Below the pieces are notes generated by a model, which saw nothing but the letters and a program-made list of their open reading frames with translations, had not been told where the DNA came from and searched no databases. A program made the position numbers and the translations under genes. From positions 1,302,001 through 1,366,000 of the forward strand of contig OZ242179.1 in assembly GCA_965205735.1 (NCBI GenBank): DNA of 64,000 nt, given 5' to 3'. This document shows, piece after piece, positions 28,174-37,864 of the stretch. The stretch's first letter is position 1; every line of letters starts with the position of its first letter. Source of the stretch: VXNE01 sp965205735. GTDB lineage: Bacteria > Pseudomonadota > Gammaproteobacteria > Pseudomonadales > Azotimanducaceae.

Positions 28174-29067
28174 ATGGAAAAACAAGTGGTGCTCCTGACA
28201 GGAGCGAGCGGCTATATCGCATCGCAATTGCGTGAAGAGTTCCGGGATCGGTACGAACTCAGAATGGCCGACGTCCGGTCGCGGGACCGGGGCGGCGCGG
28301 AAGTCACGGGTGTCGAGATCGCCAACCTGGTTGATCCCGACCGCTCGAAGTACGTTCACCTGTTCGCGGGCGTCGATGCCGTCGTGCACCTCGGCTACAA
28401 GGGAGCCGGCGCCCAGGAGATCGACCGTTTCGAAGCGGAGTGCGACAACGTCCGCATGGCGAACAACGTCTACCGGGCGGCATTCGACGCTGGCGTGCGG
28501 CGCGTCGTCATGGCCAGTTCCAACCACGCTGCGGACTGGTACGAGCATGCGTTGATCCACAACCGCAAGAAGGAGATGGTGTCGCCGGACGAAGTGCCGC
28601 TCTCCGACAACTTCTACGGTTGGGCCAAGGCCGCATACGAGCTACTCGGCTTTCCGTACGCCTCGGGGATATTCGGCAGGAAACTCGAGGTGGTGCAGGT
28701 GAGAATCGGCGCGCCGCGTGAAGTCCCGGGATCGGTTTATGAAAGAACCCCGTCGGAGCAGCACGCCGGCGGTTCGGGCCTGACCAATTTCAAGCGTGAC
28801 CTCGGGGCGCACTTCAGCCAGCGGGACCTGTGCCAGATGTTCATCAAGGCCATCGAGACACCGGACATCGCGCGGGCCGATGGCGTACCGTGGCTGGTCG
28901 TATACGGCATCTCCGGAAACACCCGGGCGTTCTGGTCGCTGGAGTCGGCCCGTCGAATGCTCGGTTACGAACCCGAAGACGACTCCGAGGTGAAGTACGC
29001 GGCGGATATCGCCCGGCTGCTGACCGGACCGGACGCGGCTATCGGCGGTGGACGCGTGGGTGGCTGA
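28174..29067 (+). CDS. NAD(P)-dependent epimerase/dehydratase (extended SDR)
   Basis: A 297-residue Rossmann protein. The dinucleotide motif is TGASGYIA (residues 9-16), MASSNHAADWY holds the active-site region, and YGWAKAAYE gives the catalytic Tyr and Lys. The C-terminal SLESARRMLGYEPEDD is shared with uronate dehydrogenase and NAD-dependent epimerase relatives. A very strong ribosome site (TAGGAGGTGA) precedes the ATG. The substrate is likely a sugar or sugar acid. Confidence 0.85.
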   Translation: MEKQVVLLTGASGYIASQLREEFRDRYELRMADVRSRDRGGAEVTGVEIANLVDPDRSKYVHLFAGVDAVVHLGYKGAGAQEIDRFEAECDNVRMANNVYRAAFDAGVRRVVMASSNHAADWYEHALIHNRKKEMVSPDEVPLSDNFYGWAKAAYELLGFPYASGIFGRKLEVVQVRIGAPREVPGSVYERTPSEQHAGGSGLTNFKRDLGAHFSQRDLCQMFIKAIETPDIARADGVPWLVVYGISGNTRAFWSLESARRMLGYEPEDDSEVKYAADIARLLTGPDAAIGGGRVGG

Positions 29068-29189
29068 CCCGGTTGACGGACAAGACGCACAAGCGCCCGG
29101 TGGCGGTGCCTGCCGCGCCCCCGTGACTTCGGAGCTTGTCCTCGACTCTCCGGCGTCGTACGCTCGCGCGGCTTGACGGCCCGGCCTTG

Positions 29190-29329
29190 GCCCGGACATT
29201 TCACCAAGCCGCTTGTTGCGTAACTGAATGTCATTTACTTTCGATTCGATGCCTCGATTCCTCCGGCAATCCTACCAATTACAAACTGCGCTGGCCGCGC
29301 CCTCGCTGGTCTTGATGAAATGCCCGGGC
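29190..29329. mobile_element. MITE-2b, shorter copy of the same terminal-inverted-repeat element
   Basis: The left end GCCCGGACATTTCACCAAG (29190-29208) and the right end CTTGATGAAATGCCCGGGC (29311-29329) are inverted repeats with two mismatches. The interior shares AAGCCGCTTGTTGCGTAA, TGAATGTCATTT and CTGCGCTGGCCGCGCCCTCG with MITE-2a but lacks about 110 bases present there. It lies directly upstream of the amino-acid dehydrogenase and contains the ATG at 29320, which would otherwise be read as that gene's start. Confidence 0.8.
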
Positions 29330-29346
29330 TTGCCAACGGAGTCCGC

Positions 29347-30765
<1,419 letters not shown>

Positions 30766-30841
30766 ACCGTCGAGCCGAGTTCGCGACACGGGCACACGCG
30801 GAGGTTGTCGGGCGAGCCCCGTCGCTGACATCCCGGCGCCT

Positions 30842-30869
30842 TTGGTTTTGAGCGTAGGGCGGCTACACT
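30842..30869 (+). promoter_or_regulatory. Possible sigma70 promoter of the SYLF gene
   Basis: TTGGTT (30842-30847) and TACACT (30864-30869) are spaced by 16 bases and lie 53 bases upstream of the SYLF-protein start. It is a motif match only. Confidence 0.35.
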
Positions 30870-30921
30870 CCAATTCCCGTTGAAGTGAACGCGGCCAGTT
30901 GTCGCCGAGAATCTTGAGACC

Positions 30922-31497
30922 ATGAACCTATACGCCCGAACGCTCGCGTCGATCGCGGTCATGTGGGCCATTGCGGCATCGGGGCAGAGCGTCAAGGATC
31001 TCTCCGAGACGATCGAGACCTTCAAGTCCGTTCCGGTCGTACAGCCCTTCTTCGACAACTCCTTCGGCTACGCGGTGTGGGCCCGCATCGCGCGCGGGGG
31101 AATCGGCATCGGCGGGGCGACCGGCCGGGGGCAGGTCTACGTCGACGGCGAGATAACGGGGTTCAGCCGCCTCGTCGATGTCTCGATCGGCCTGCAGTTG
31201 GGCGGCCAGGTCTACCGGCAGATCGTTTTTTTCGAGGACGCGTCCGCCTATGACGACTTCTCCGAAGGCAAGTTCGAGTTCGACGCGCAGGCCTCGGCCG
31301 TTGCGGTCACCGCCAGCGCGCGGGCCTCATCGGGCACGCAGGGCAGCCAGGCTTCCGTGGGCGCGGCGTCGTCCGCGGAGCTTGTCGGCGCCAAGGCCTA
31401 CTACGAAGGGATGCGCGTCTTCACGATGACCGTCGGCGGGCTCATGTACCAGGCGACCATCGCGGGCCAGCGCTACAACTTCCGTCCCCTGGAATAA
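30922..31497 (+). CDS. SYLF/Ysc84-domain lipid-binding protein, exported
   Basis: A 191-residue protein with an N-terminal signal (ARTLASIAVMWAIAASGQS) and a SYLF domain, recognisable by FFDNSFGYAVWARIARGGIGIGGATGRGQVY, split by the family's typical FSRLVDVSIGLQLGGQVYRQIVFFED segment. It ends GLMYQATIAGQRYNFRPLE. SYLF domains bind phosphoinositides in eukaryotes; the bacterial role is unknown. It stands alone, with its own upstream region. Confidence 0.85.
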   Translation: MNLYARTLASIAVMWAIAASGQSVKDLSETIETFKSVPVVQPFFDNSFGYAVWARIARGGIGIGGATGRGQVYVDGEITGFSRLVDVSIGLQLGGQVYRQIVFFEDASAYDDFSEGKFEFDAQASAVAVTASARASSGTQGSQASVGAASSAELVGAKAYYEGMRVFTMTVGGLMYQATIAGQRYNFRPLE

Positions 31498-31567
31498 GGC
31501 GGGACGTGACGGCGGGGTCGATCCGCCGTCGCTCACCCTCTGCTCGATCCACTTCCATTCGCGGGCT

Positions 31568-32011
31568 CTACGATCCCCCCGCCATCTCGTTGTAGCGTCG
31601 CTGCATCTCGTCGGGGGAAACCTCCTCGATCGTGTGACCGATGTTCCAGCGATGCCCGAACGGATCGCGCAGGACCGCCATGCGCTCGCCGTAGAACATG
31701 TCCGTGGGAGGCATTTCCACCGTGGCGCCCGCCTTCGCCGCGCAATCGACCACGGCGTCGGCATCGTCGACCTGGAGGTAGATCGTGACCGGCGAGCCGC
31801 CGATGCTCTCGGGCGACCTGACGTCCATCTCGGGGAACTCGTCCGCCAGCATGACGGTGGCACCATCGAAGTCGAGCTCGGCGTGGCCGATTCGACCGCC
31901 GGGCTCAACCAGCCTCATCTTCTCGGTCGCGCCAAACGCCTTCTCGTAGAACGCGATGGCGTCGACTGCGTTGTCGACACAGAGGTAGGCAGATACTTCG
32001 CGTACAGTCAC
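31568..32011 (-). CDS. VOC-family (glyoxalase/PhnB-like) protein
   Basis: A 147-residue two-module beta-alpha-beta protein of the PhnB-like VOC group. SAYLCVDNAVDAIAFYEKAFG opens the first module, and RIGHAELDFDGATVMLADEFPE supplies a metal-site region. VTIYLQVDDADAVVDCA begins the second module, which ends ERMAVLRDPFGHRWNIGHTIEEVS. Start GTG 32011 has AAAGGAG seven bases upstream, which rules out the longer frame to 32134. The substrate is unknown. Confidence 0.88.
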   Translation of the reverse strand: MTVREVSAYLCVDNAVDAIAFYEKAFGATEKMRLVEPGGRIGHAELDFDGATVMLADEFPEMDVRSPESIGGSPVTIYLQVDDADAVVDCAAKAGATVEMPPTDMFYGERMAVLRDPFGHRWNIGHTIEEVSPDEMQRRYNEMAGGS

Positions 32012-32115
32012 GCAGATGCTCCTTTGTTGGGGGGACGCGGGTTGATTGTAGTTCGCAGCGGCACATCGAGCATTGCCGGATCCAACTCTGATTCCGGCAG
32101 CCGCCGGAGTCCTGG

Positions 32116-33513
32116 CTACAGGTACTTGTCCCAAAGCAGATTTCGGAACTTCCCGCGCGGATCGACCCTGGCCTTCAGTGCCACGAACTCCCGGTACTCG
32201 GGGTAGGCCTGCTCAAATTGCGAGCGGGCGGCGTGGAGGCGGTACGGCAGGTAGTATCGGCCACCGTTGGCGAGCGCGGCGTCGATCAACTCCCGCGTCC
32301 AGACGCCCGCTTCGCGGCTCGCCCTCTCGCTGGTGCGCTGCTTGTAGTAGAGCACGAACGAAAAGACTTCCGTCGGCGCCCACGCCAGCAGCGACGTGGA
32401 ATCGCGAGGAGAGTGACGGATCGATACGTTCAGCGCATTGACCCGCCGACGCCGCAGCAGATCCGCCAGCGCGCGCGCGAAAGGCAGGAAATTCCCGACC
32501 GGGATGAAGTACTCCTGGAGCAGGTAGGTGGAAAAGAGACGGGTTCCAGGTTCCAGCGCATCGGTGTCGAGACTGGCCTCGTAGTTGCGCCATACGACGG
32601 CCTCTCGCTCAAGCACCCTGTCCTCGATGCCGCGACGCAACCCCTTCCCGCCAGGCAGTTCGGACACCGCCCAGATGAGGGCCTGGTTGCGGCCGTAGTC
32701 CCTGTCGCGCGGAATCAACCGCTCCGGGACCGTCGCGGGTTCTTCCGTCGAGATCCAGTTGATCAGCCGGGCCTCGGCAAAGCCGGGGGGTCTGAGATCG
32801 GCATTGTGCAGCACGACACGCGGGTCTTGCGCGATCTTGCTGCGAAAGTGGTCCGGGTAGCGGTCGAGGCCGACTTTCTCGACGACGCGGCGAAGGCGCG
32901 TGTTGCGGTCGAGATCGAGTTCGACTTCGGTGACCACCCCGAGGCCTCCATAGCCGCCGAACAAGCCGCGAAACAGCGCCGACTCCGGCGTCAACTCGAG
33001 GACCTGACCGTCGGCGCGAACCATCTGCACGGCGCGCACGGAGTTCACCAGGGGCCCCTTGCCGATGTAGCGGCCGTGGCAGTTGACGGACACCGAGCCG
33101 CCCACCGTGAAGTTGCTGTAGCTCTGCATGATGCTGACCGACAAGTCATGCGGGTCGATCGCATCCTGAATATCGCGCCAGGAGATTCCCGCCTGCACGC
33201 GAACGACGCGCCGCGCCGGGTCGAGCGCCAGCACGCGCTTCATGCCGCGCATATCCAGGTGCAGCGAGTCCGGGGCGGCGACCTGGCCTCCCATGCTGTA
33301 GCGGCCGCCGCCGACGGATATCGCACCCGGCCAGCGACTGGTCGCGTCGCTCACCTCCCCGGTGGTGATCGGACGCCGCTGCATGGCGACGGGCACGGCG
33401 TTGAGGCCCGAGAAGTCGTTTACGACCCTGGGCTTCGGCGCGGCCCGGACCGAGAACCCCGGAGCGAGCAGGATGGCCGCGGCACCGCCTTTGAGTACCT
33501 CCCGACGATCCAT
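32116..33513 (-). CDS. FAD-linked oxidase with Tat-type signal
   Basis: A 465-residue protein. Residues DRREVLKGGAAAILLAPGFSVRA look like a twin-arginine signal. The PCMH/FAD domain follows: GAISVGGGRYSMGGQV, VRVQAGISWRDIQDAI, NFTVGGSVSVNCHGRY, GYGGLGVVTEVELDLD. The C-terminal half resembles sugar-lactone (aldonolactone) oxidases. It probably oxidises a sugar lactone or alcohol in the periplasm with covalent or tight FAD. The start is placed at the Met before DRREVLK; the frame extends 13 residues further. The gene is divergent from the membrane protein at 33760. Confidence 0.85.
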   Translation of the reverse strand: MDRREVLKGGAAAILLAPGFSVRAAPKPRVVNDFSGLNAVPVAMQRRPITTGEVSDATSRWPGAISVGGGRYSMGGQVAAPDSLHLDMRGMKRVLALDPARRVVRVQAGISWRDIQDAIDPHDLSVSIMQSYSNFTVGGSVSVNCHGRYIGKGPLVNSVRAVQMVRADGQVLELTPESALFRGLFGGYGGLGVVTEVELDLDRNTRLRRVVEKVGLDRYPDHFRSKIAQDPRVVLHNADLRPPGFAEARLINWISTEEPATVPERLIPRDRDYGRNQALIWAVSELPGGKGLRRGIEDRVLEREAVVWRNYEASLDTDALEPGTRLFSTYLLQEYFIPVGNFLPFARALADLLRRRRVNALNVSIRHSPRDSTSLLAWAPTEVFSFVLYYKQRTSERASREAGVWTRELIDAALANGGRYYLPYRLHAARSQFEQAYPEYREFVALKARVDPRGKFRNLLWDKYL

Positions 33514-33759
33514 ATCGATGGTCCGGTCAATGGCTCGACATGCGTCGATCATAGGAGCAGTGCGTATGCATCAGCAACCCGCTCCAAGGTTTCGGCGGGT
33601 CTCAAGGTTTCATCACCCTGACGGGTGCATCCTTGGGTTTCGGCGCAACCACCAGCGAAGCCGCTCGCGCACATGCAGACCGACGAGGCTGCGTCTCGGC
33701 TCGGGTGCGTTTGGGGCCGGCTTCGGTATGCTCCGCCAAGCAAACTCGGGAAGCGCCGG

Positions 33760-35550
33760 ATGGCAAGGAAGCGTCGAAAGCAACACATAGAAAGCGTCAA
33801 GCCGGCCGACAACGGGTGGGCGCCGCAGTCGTGGGGACTCGCGCTTTGCGCGGCGGCGGTCGCTGCGCTCGGTGCAACCCATATGGCTTCGGTGGCGGCT
33901 GAATTCCGCCCGATCGCCGGACTACACCGCTGGCTGATGACATACGCCGAGGGATTTCACCGCCGGGGCCTCGTCGGAACCGTGTTCCAGGCCCTCGTCG
34001 GGGACCAACCGAGAGAAACGCAAATCGCCGTGGCTTCGCTAGTCTCGGCGGCAGGCACGTATCTCTGGGCCGCCGCCGCCTTCGTTCTAATGGCCTTCGC
34101 CGCCTGGAGGACAGGCAACCGCGCCCTGCTCGGCGTGACGCTGGCGTACGCAGCCTTCGCCTTCGTCAATCCGATGTGGACGACGCGCGCCTATGACAAT
34201 GGCTATTTGGACTGGCTGGCTGGTCTTGTCGTATTGGGGGCGCTGGCGGCATTCGTGTGTCGGCGGCACGTGCTTTCAGGCGTCCTCGTCGCCGTCGGCA
34301 TCGTCGCCTATTGGGGAACCGTTTTCGTCTGGCTGGCGCTTGGATTCCCGATCACATGTCTCTTGCTGCGCGATCTCATACACGATCCCGCGCAATCCAC
34401 TTTGCTCCAGCGCGCAATCGCAGCATGCAGGAGCCGCCGGATCTTCGCGCTGCTCCTGCCGACCGCGGCAGCCGTGTTGACCGCTCTTCTTCATGACAAC
34501 GCCGCCGCGATCGCGGAACTGAACCGGATCGGGCCCGACCAGGAGAACATCATCCGGCAAACATTCGCCGACGTCCCGGATGCTGTGCGACGGCAGGTGG
34601 ACGCATTGCTGCAGCACTGGCGCGCGTATCTCGGAGTCGCGGCCGTGTACGTCGTTCCGCCCGCCCTGTGCGCCGCGCTATGGACGGGCGTCATGCGCCG
34701 GTTCGGGCGCTCGCTGTTGCAGCCGGCCTGGCTCGACACCGCCGCGGCGGTCCTGGCGACGCTGTCGCCATTGCTGTTTCTGCTGGTCGCCTTCGACCTG
34801 TCCCGGCTGATGGCGTGGACATACTTCGCGTTCTTCGTGGTCGCCGTGTTCTGGCTGTTCCAGGGCCGCGCCGAACCCGATATCCGGCCCGAGCGAATCT
34901 GGCCGTGGACGACAGCTCCGATCGCACTCGCAGCTCTTTTCTGGACCAGTCCCACGATCTACACCTGGGCCGATCTAGGCTACCTGGTTCCGTGCGAGCG
35001 GTTCTGTTTCAAGGAGCGAACCCCCCAAGGCAGCGCCATGGATCGCTTCCGGAGGTCGATGATCGCTTCGCCCACCTTGGAATACACCGCCACCGGCGGC
35101 GTGCTGCAAGGCGCAACCGGACACAACGAAAGAGGGCCCGACAACCACTGGCATCGGATCGCCCGGGCGGGGCGAGACAAGCCGGGCAATCTGATGGACC
35201 TCGACATCCGGCTCGATGCCCAAGGCGATGGCGTGACCGTGCGCGCGCCCGCACAGTCGAATAACGCGATCATCGGCAGCGGCGCGCATCGGCTCCTTAT
35301 CTCGTATGGCGCGTCGGGAGTGGAAACCGCCAACGCCGAAACCCGTTTCACGATCTACAACAGCACGTTTCTCGGCGCAAAGGAGATTCTTCGCGCGCCA
35401 CTGGAGCCGTCGGCAACCGAGTTCGTCGCGATTGTGACGACCCCGCCGGAGTTGTCGGGGAACGCGTTCCGATGGGAGGTTCGCTACAACGGCAAGGGCG
35501 TATTCGACCTGCGCCGGGTGTCCTTCGTCAAGCAGGATCCGGGAGATTGA
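33760..35550 (+). CDS. Large polytopic membrane protein of unknown function
   Basis: About 596 residues. A basic N-terminus (ARKRRKQHIESVK) is followed by about ten hydrophobic helices between residues 25 and 405, and then by a soluble C-terminal region of about 190 residues (CERFCFKERTPQGSAMDRFRRSM onward). Loop text such as FHRRGLVGTVFQ and MWTTRAYDNGYLDW sits at conserved-looking positions. The layout recalls membrane glycosyltransferases and lipid-linked-sugar enzymes, but I see no recognised catalytic motif. The start is uncertain; ATG 33625 and ATG 33673 are in the same frame. Confidence 0.65.
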   Translation: MARKRRKQHIESVKPADNGWAPQSWGLALCAAAVAALGATHMASVAAEFRPIAGLHRWLMTYAEGFHRRGLVGTVFQALVGDQPRETQIAVASLVSAAGTYLWAAAAFVLMAFAAWRTGNRALLGVTLAYAAFAFVNPMWTTRAYDNGYLDWLAGLVVLGALAAFVCRRHVLSGVLVAVGIVAYWGTVFVWLALGFPITCLLLRDLIHDPAQSTLLQRAIAACRSRRIFALLLPTAAAVLTALLHDNAAAIAELNRIGPDQENIIRQTFADVPDAVRRQVDALLQHWRAYLGVAAVYVVPPALCAALWTGVMRRFGRSLLQPAWLDTAAAVLATLSPLLFLLVAFDLSRLMAWTYFAFFVVAVFWLFQGRAEPDIRPERIWPWTTAPIALAALFWTSPTIYTWADLGYLVPCERFCFKERTPQGSAMDRFRRSMIASPTLEYTATGGVLQGATGHNERGPDNHWHRIARAGRDKPGNLMDLDIRLDAQGDGVTVRAPAQSNNAIIGSGAHRLLISYGASGVETANAETRFTIYNSTFLGAKEILRAPLEPSATEFVAIVTTPPELSGNAFRWEVRYNGKGVFDLRRVSFVKQDPGD

Positions 35551-35719
35551 CGACCATGATCCTTGTCGCCGGGTCGAGTCTTCAACACGATCCGCAAGCC
35601 CGGTTCGACGCCGGCGCCGGCGCGGGATCCGGCAGCCGTCGACTCGACGCGCAACGGCGGGCGGCGAACGAGGGTACCATTAGCGCGCCCGCAGCCGAGC
35701 CAGTACGGGAGCCTCGCCG

Positions 35720-36298
35720 ATGAAACCCGCCTTCGCGCAGCGCGCCGCCGTACTGTTCGGCGGCCTGGGCCTGGTCTGGGCGGTGTCGCTGTACGCATTC
35801 GCCGACCCGAGCGCGCTGTACTTCCTGGCGCTGACGCCCCGGCGCTTCGATGGCCTGCCCGGCGTGATCGGCATGCCTTTCGTGCACGGGTCGCCGTGGC
35901 ACCTCATCGCCAACACGTTGTCGCTGATCCCGCTCGCCGCCATCGCGCTGGTCCGCGGCGCACGCTACTACCTGGTCGTGGTCGCGTGGATCATCGTCGT
36001 GGGCGGCCTCGCGTTGTGGCTGTTCGGCCGCGAAGCTCCCCATGTGGGGGCGAGCGGAGTGGTGTTCGGCCTCGTCGGTTTCCTCATCGTGCGCGGACTG
36101 TACGAGCGCGCGGTCACCTCCTTGCTGGTCTCGCTCGCGGTCCTCCTTCTTTACGGCGGAACGATCTGGGGCATCGTGCCCCAAGGCGGCGGCATCTCGT
36201 GGGAAGCGCACCTGTTCGGACTGCTGGCCGGCTGCGCGACGGCGCGCGTGTTCGTCAGTCAGAAAACCCGTACCCGGACAAACGGTTCGAACGCGTGA
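35720..36298 (+). CDS. Rhomboid-family intramembrane serine protease
   Basis: A 192-residue six-helix rhomboid. The serine is S112 in GASGVVFG, the catalytic histidine is H164 in WEAHLFG, and HGSPWHLIAN supplies the conserved H and N65 of the oxyanion region. It cleaves transmembrane helices within the bilayer; compact proteins of this size are similar to rhombosortases, but no GlyGly-CTERM substrate is seen nearby. The stop overlaps the start of the site-2 protease gene (GTGA). Confidence 0.9.
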   Translation: MKPAFAQRAAVLFGGLGLVWAVSLYAFADPSALYFLALTPRRFDGLPGVIGMPFVHGSPWHLIANTLSLIPLAAIALVRGARYYLVVVAWIIVVGGLALWLFGREAPHVGASGVVFGLVGFLIVRGLYERAVTSLLVSLAVLLLYGGTIWGIVPQGGGISWEAHLFGLLAGCATARVFVSQKTRTRTNGSNA

Positions 36299-36945
36299 TC
36301 CAACTCATCTACCAGGGCGAAATACTGCTCTTTGCGCTGTTGATCGTGGCGCTCGTCGCGTCACTTTCGTTTCACGAGTTCGGCCACGCCTTCGTGGCGA
36401 AGCTGTATGGCGACGATACGGCGGAACGCGCCGGCCGGCTCACCTTGAATCCGGTCGCGCACATCGATGTCGTGGGTCTGCTCATGGTGATCATGGTGGG
36501 ATTCGGCTACGCGAAGCCGGTGCCCACGGACCCGCGCAACTTCCGTTCGAAGCGCGCCGATCTGTGGGTCGCGGCGGCGGGGCCCGGCATGAACCTGCTG
36601 CTCGCGCTCGTCGTGTGGAACGTCTTCCTGCTGCTCCGCGTCGCGGATGTCGACGCGGCGTTCGCGCCCAATACCGAACTGTTTGTGGTATTGCTGGTGC
36701 GGGTGAACCTCCTGTTGATGGTGTTCAACCTGATCCCCATCGGCCCGCTGGACGGCCATTACATCCTGCCGCACTTCCTGCCGCCCGCCGCCGCCGAGGC
36801 ATATCGGCACTACAACGCCCGCTACGGCGTGTACGCGCTCCTGAGCCTGATCCTGCTGGGTGTCCTGGGCGTGCCGGTATTCAGCTACGTCATGTCGATC
36901 GCAACGGCGCTGCTGCCGCTGATCACGTTCGTTCCGATGTCATGA
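36295..36945 (+). CDS. Site-2 protease (M50 family) membrane metallopeptidase
   Basis: A 216-residue compact M50 protease starting at GTG 36295. The zinc motif HEFGH sits at residues 27-31, and the second motif NLIPIGPLDGHYIL supplies the aspartate ligand. Four to five helices are predicted, and there is no PDZ domain. It overlaps the rhomboid gene, so two different intramembrane proteases are made from one message. Confidence 0.9.
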   Translation: MIQLIYQGEILLFALLIVALVASLSFHEFGHAFVAKLYGDDTAERAGRLTLNPVAHIDVVGLLMVIMVGFGYAKPVPTDPRNFRSKRADLWVAAAGPGMNLLLALVVWNVFLLLRVADVDAAFAPNTELFVVLLVRVNLLLMVFNLIPIGPLDGHYILPHFLPPAAAEAYRHYNARYGVYALLSLILLGVLGVPVFSYVMSIATALLPLITFVPMS

Positions 36946-36969
36946 GCGGGCCGCGGGGCACTCGGCGCT

Positions 36970-37170
36970 AACTATCCCCACCAATCCCAATCCCAACTCC
37001 CAATCCCAAACTGGGTCCCAACTGGGACACACGAAATTTGTGTCGCACGCGGCGGGGGAGATCCCAGATGTGTCTAACTGGGACACACGAAATTTGTGGT
37101 CGCGACGCCCCGACATCCCAACTGGGACACACGAAATTTGTGTCGCACGCGGCGGGGGAGATTTCGCCCG
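36970..37170. repeat. REP2 repeats, left flank of the decayed RAYT2 copy
   Basis: Three copies of CTGGGACACACGAAATTTGTG, each followed by TCGCACGCGGCGGGGGAGA or a shorter version, start near 37023, 37079 and 37121. GACACA and TGTGTC in each copy can form a small hairpin. The same unit precedes the intact RAYT2 at 45500-45600. The DNA from 37165 to 37266 is homologous to the leader of RAYT2 (45605-45718). Between 36946 and 37020 nothing is recognised. Confidence 0.85.
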
Positions 37171-37266
37171 CGAAGGGTCGCAGATGTGTCTACTCTCGGT
37201 TGCGGGATGTCTCACGCGAAGCGGGGAGATGTCCTCTCACCCCAGGGGCGGGGCACACTTGCGGCC

Positions 37267-37385
37267 ATGGCGACGCCCCGATACAAGCTGGTCGACAACG
37301 CGACGGCTCTCGGCTACCACCTAGTGTCCAGCTGCGTACGCCGCGCGTGGTTGTGCGGGCGCGACAAGCGTACAGGCGCTTGCGG
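37267..37385 (+). pseudogene. 5' fragment of a RAYT2-type transposase
   Basis: The first 37 codons match RAYT2 at 45719 almost exactly (ATPRYKLVDNATALGYHLVS onward, through CGRDKRTG). Homology then ends abruptly and foreign fragments follow. The HUH motif and the rest of the N-terminal half are lost; a 3' piece appears at 39541. Confidence 0.9.
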
Positions 37386-37401
37386 TGCGAGTAGTCTTAG
37401 C

Positions 37402-37497
37402 GCCGTCCCGGGCCGGCTCGTCCGGATCGATGTAGAGGTAGTCGCCGTCCAGGAACCGAGGCGCCATGCCGTCGCCCGCCAGGCGCACGATGAAGCA
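37402..37497 (-). pseudogene. Fragment resembling a LexA/phage-repressor peptidase (S24) domain
   Basis: The minus strand reads CFIVRLAGDGMAPRFLDGD followed by YLYIDPDEPARDG, which matches the region around the catalytic serine of S24 repressors (usual GDSM). Here the serine is Gly. About 32 residues remain, with no start or stop of its own. It is a small remnant and the assignment is moderate. Confidence 0.45.
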
Positions 37498-37630
37498 CTA
37501 TGGCCGGCCGTGGTCGATCGTTACCGACCGGCTTCGATCTTATTCAGCTGCTATGAAGGCGCTCGAAAATCCTGGACGGCAGGAATGCGGGCGATGGCTC
37601 AACAACAAAGCTGAGAACTCACATCAACCC
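37477..37630 (+). pseudogene. IS6-family transposase fragment
   Basis: The translated text KHYGRPWSIVTDRLRSYSAAMKAL (in pieces of the DDE core) and GRWLNNKAENSHQPL is the second-aspartate-to-glutamate region of IS6/IS240-type transposases. It is cut at both ends, and MITE-1 begins directly after the SHQP codons. Confidence 0.7.
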
Positions 37631-37842
37631 CTAGTGCTCCGTCAAGCCCAAATCTACGGGTATCTGCGGGTCTTTTTGGCCCCTGATAGTTTTCTTGCGA
37701 GGGGTATCCCCTCGCGCGCCCCGGCTGAAGGCTCCGTTGCTCCTCCTTGTGTGGGGCCTACCACACGGCGTCGTCGCTCCTCGCCAGGAACCAAAAATCC
37801 CTCGCAGCTACACTCGCATTTTCAGACTTGACGGAGCACTAG
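37631..37842. mobile_element. MITE-1, 212-bp element with 16-bp perfect terminal inverted repeats
   Basis: The left end CTAGTGCTCCGTCAAG (37631-37646) and the right end CTTGACGGAGCACTAG (37827-37842) are perfect inverted repeats. There is no coding capacity. The interior holds a palindrome GCGAGGGGTATCCCCTCGC and GGCTGAAGGCTCC, a module also found before bamB. The element sits inside the IS6 transposase remnant. CTAG at both ends suggests insertion at TA within CTAG, as IS630-type elements do; that is inference. Confidence 0.85.
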
Positions 37843-37864
37843 TCTGAGCGGAGAACTACCTTTG

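Noticed and set aside
32218..33621. 467-residue plus-strand frame
   Set aside because: Antisense to the FAD-linked oxidase; no motif.
35563..36294. Long N-terminal extension of the M50 protease
   Set aside because: It overlaps the whole rhomboid gene in another frame; GTG 36295 with the GTGA overlap is the better start.
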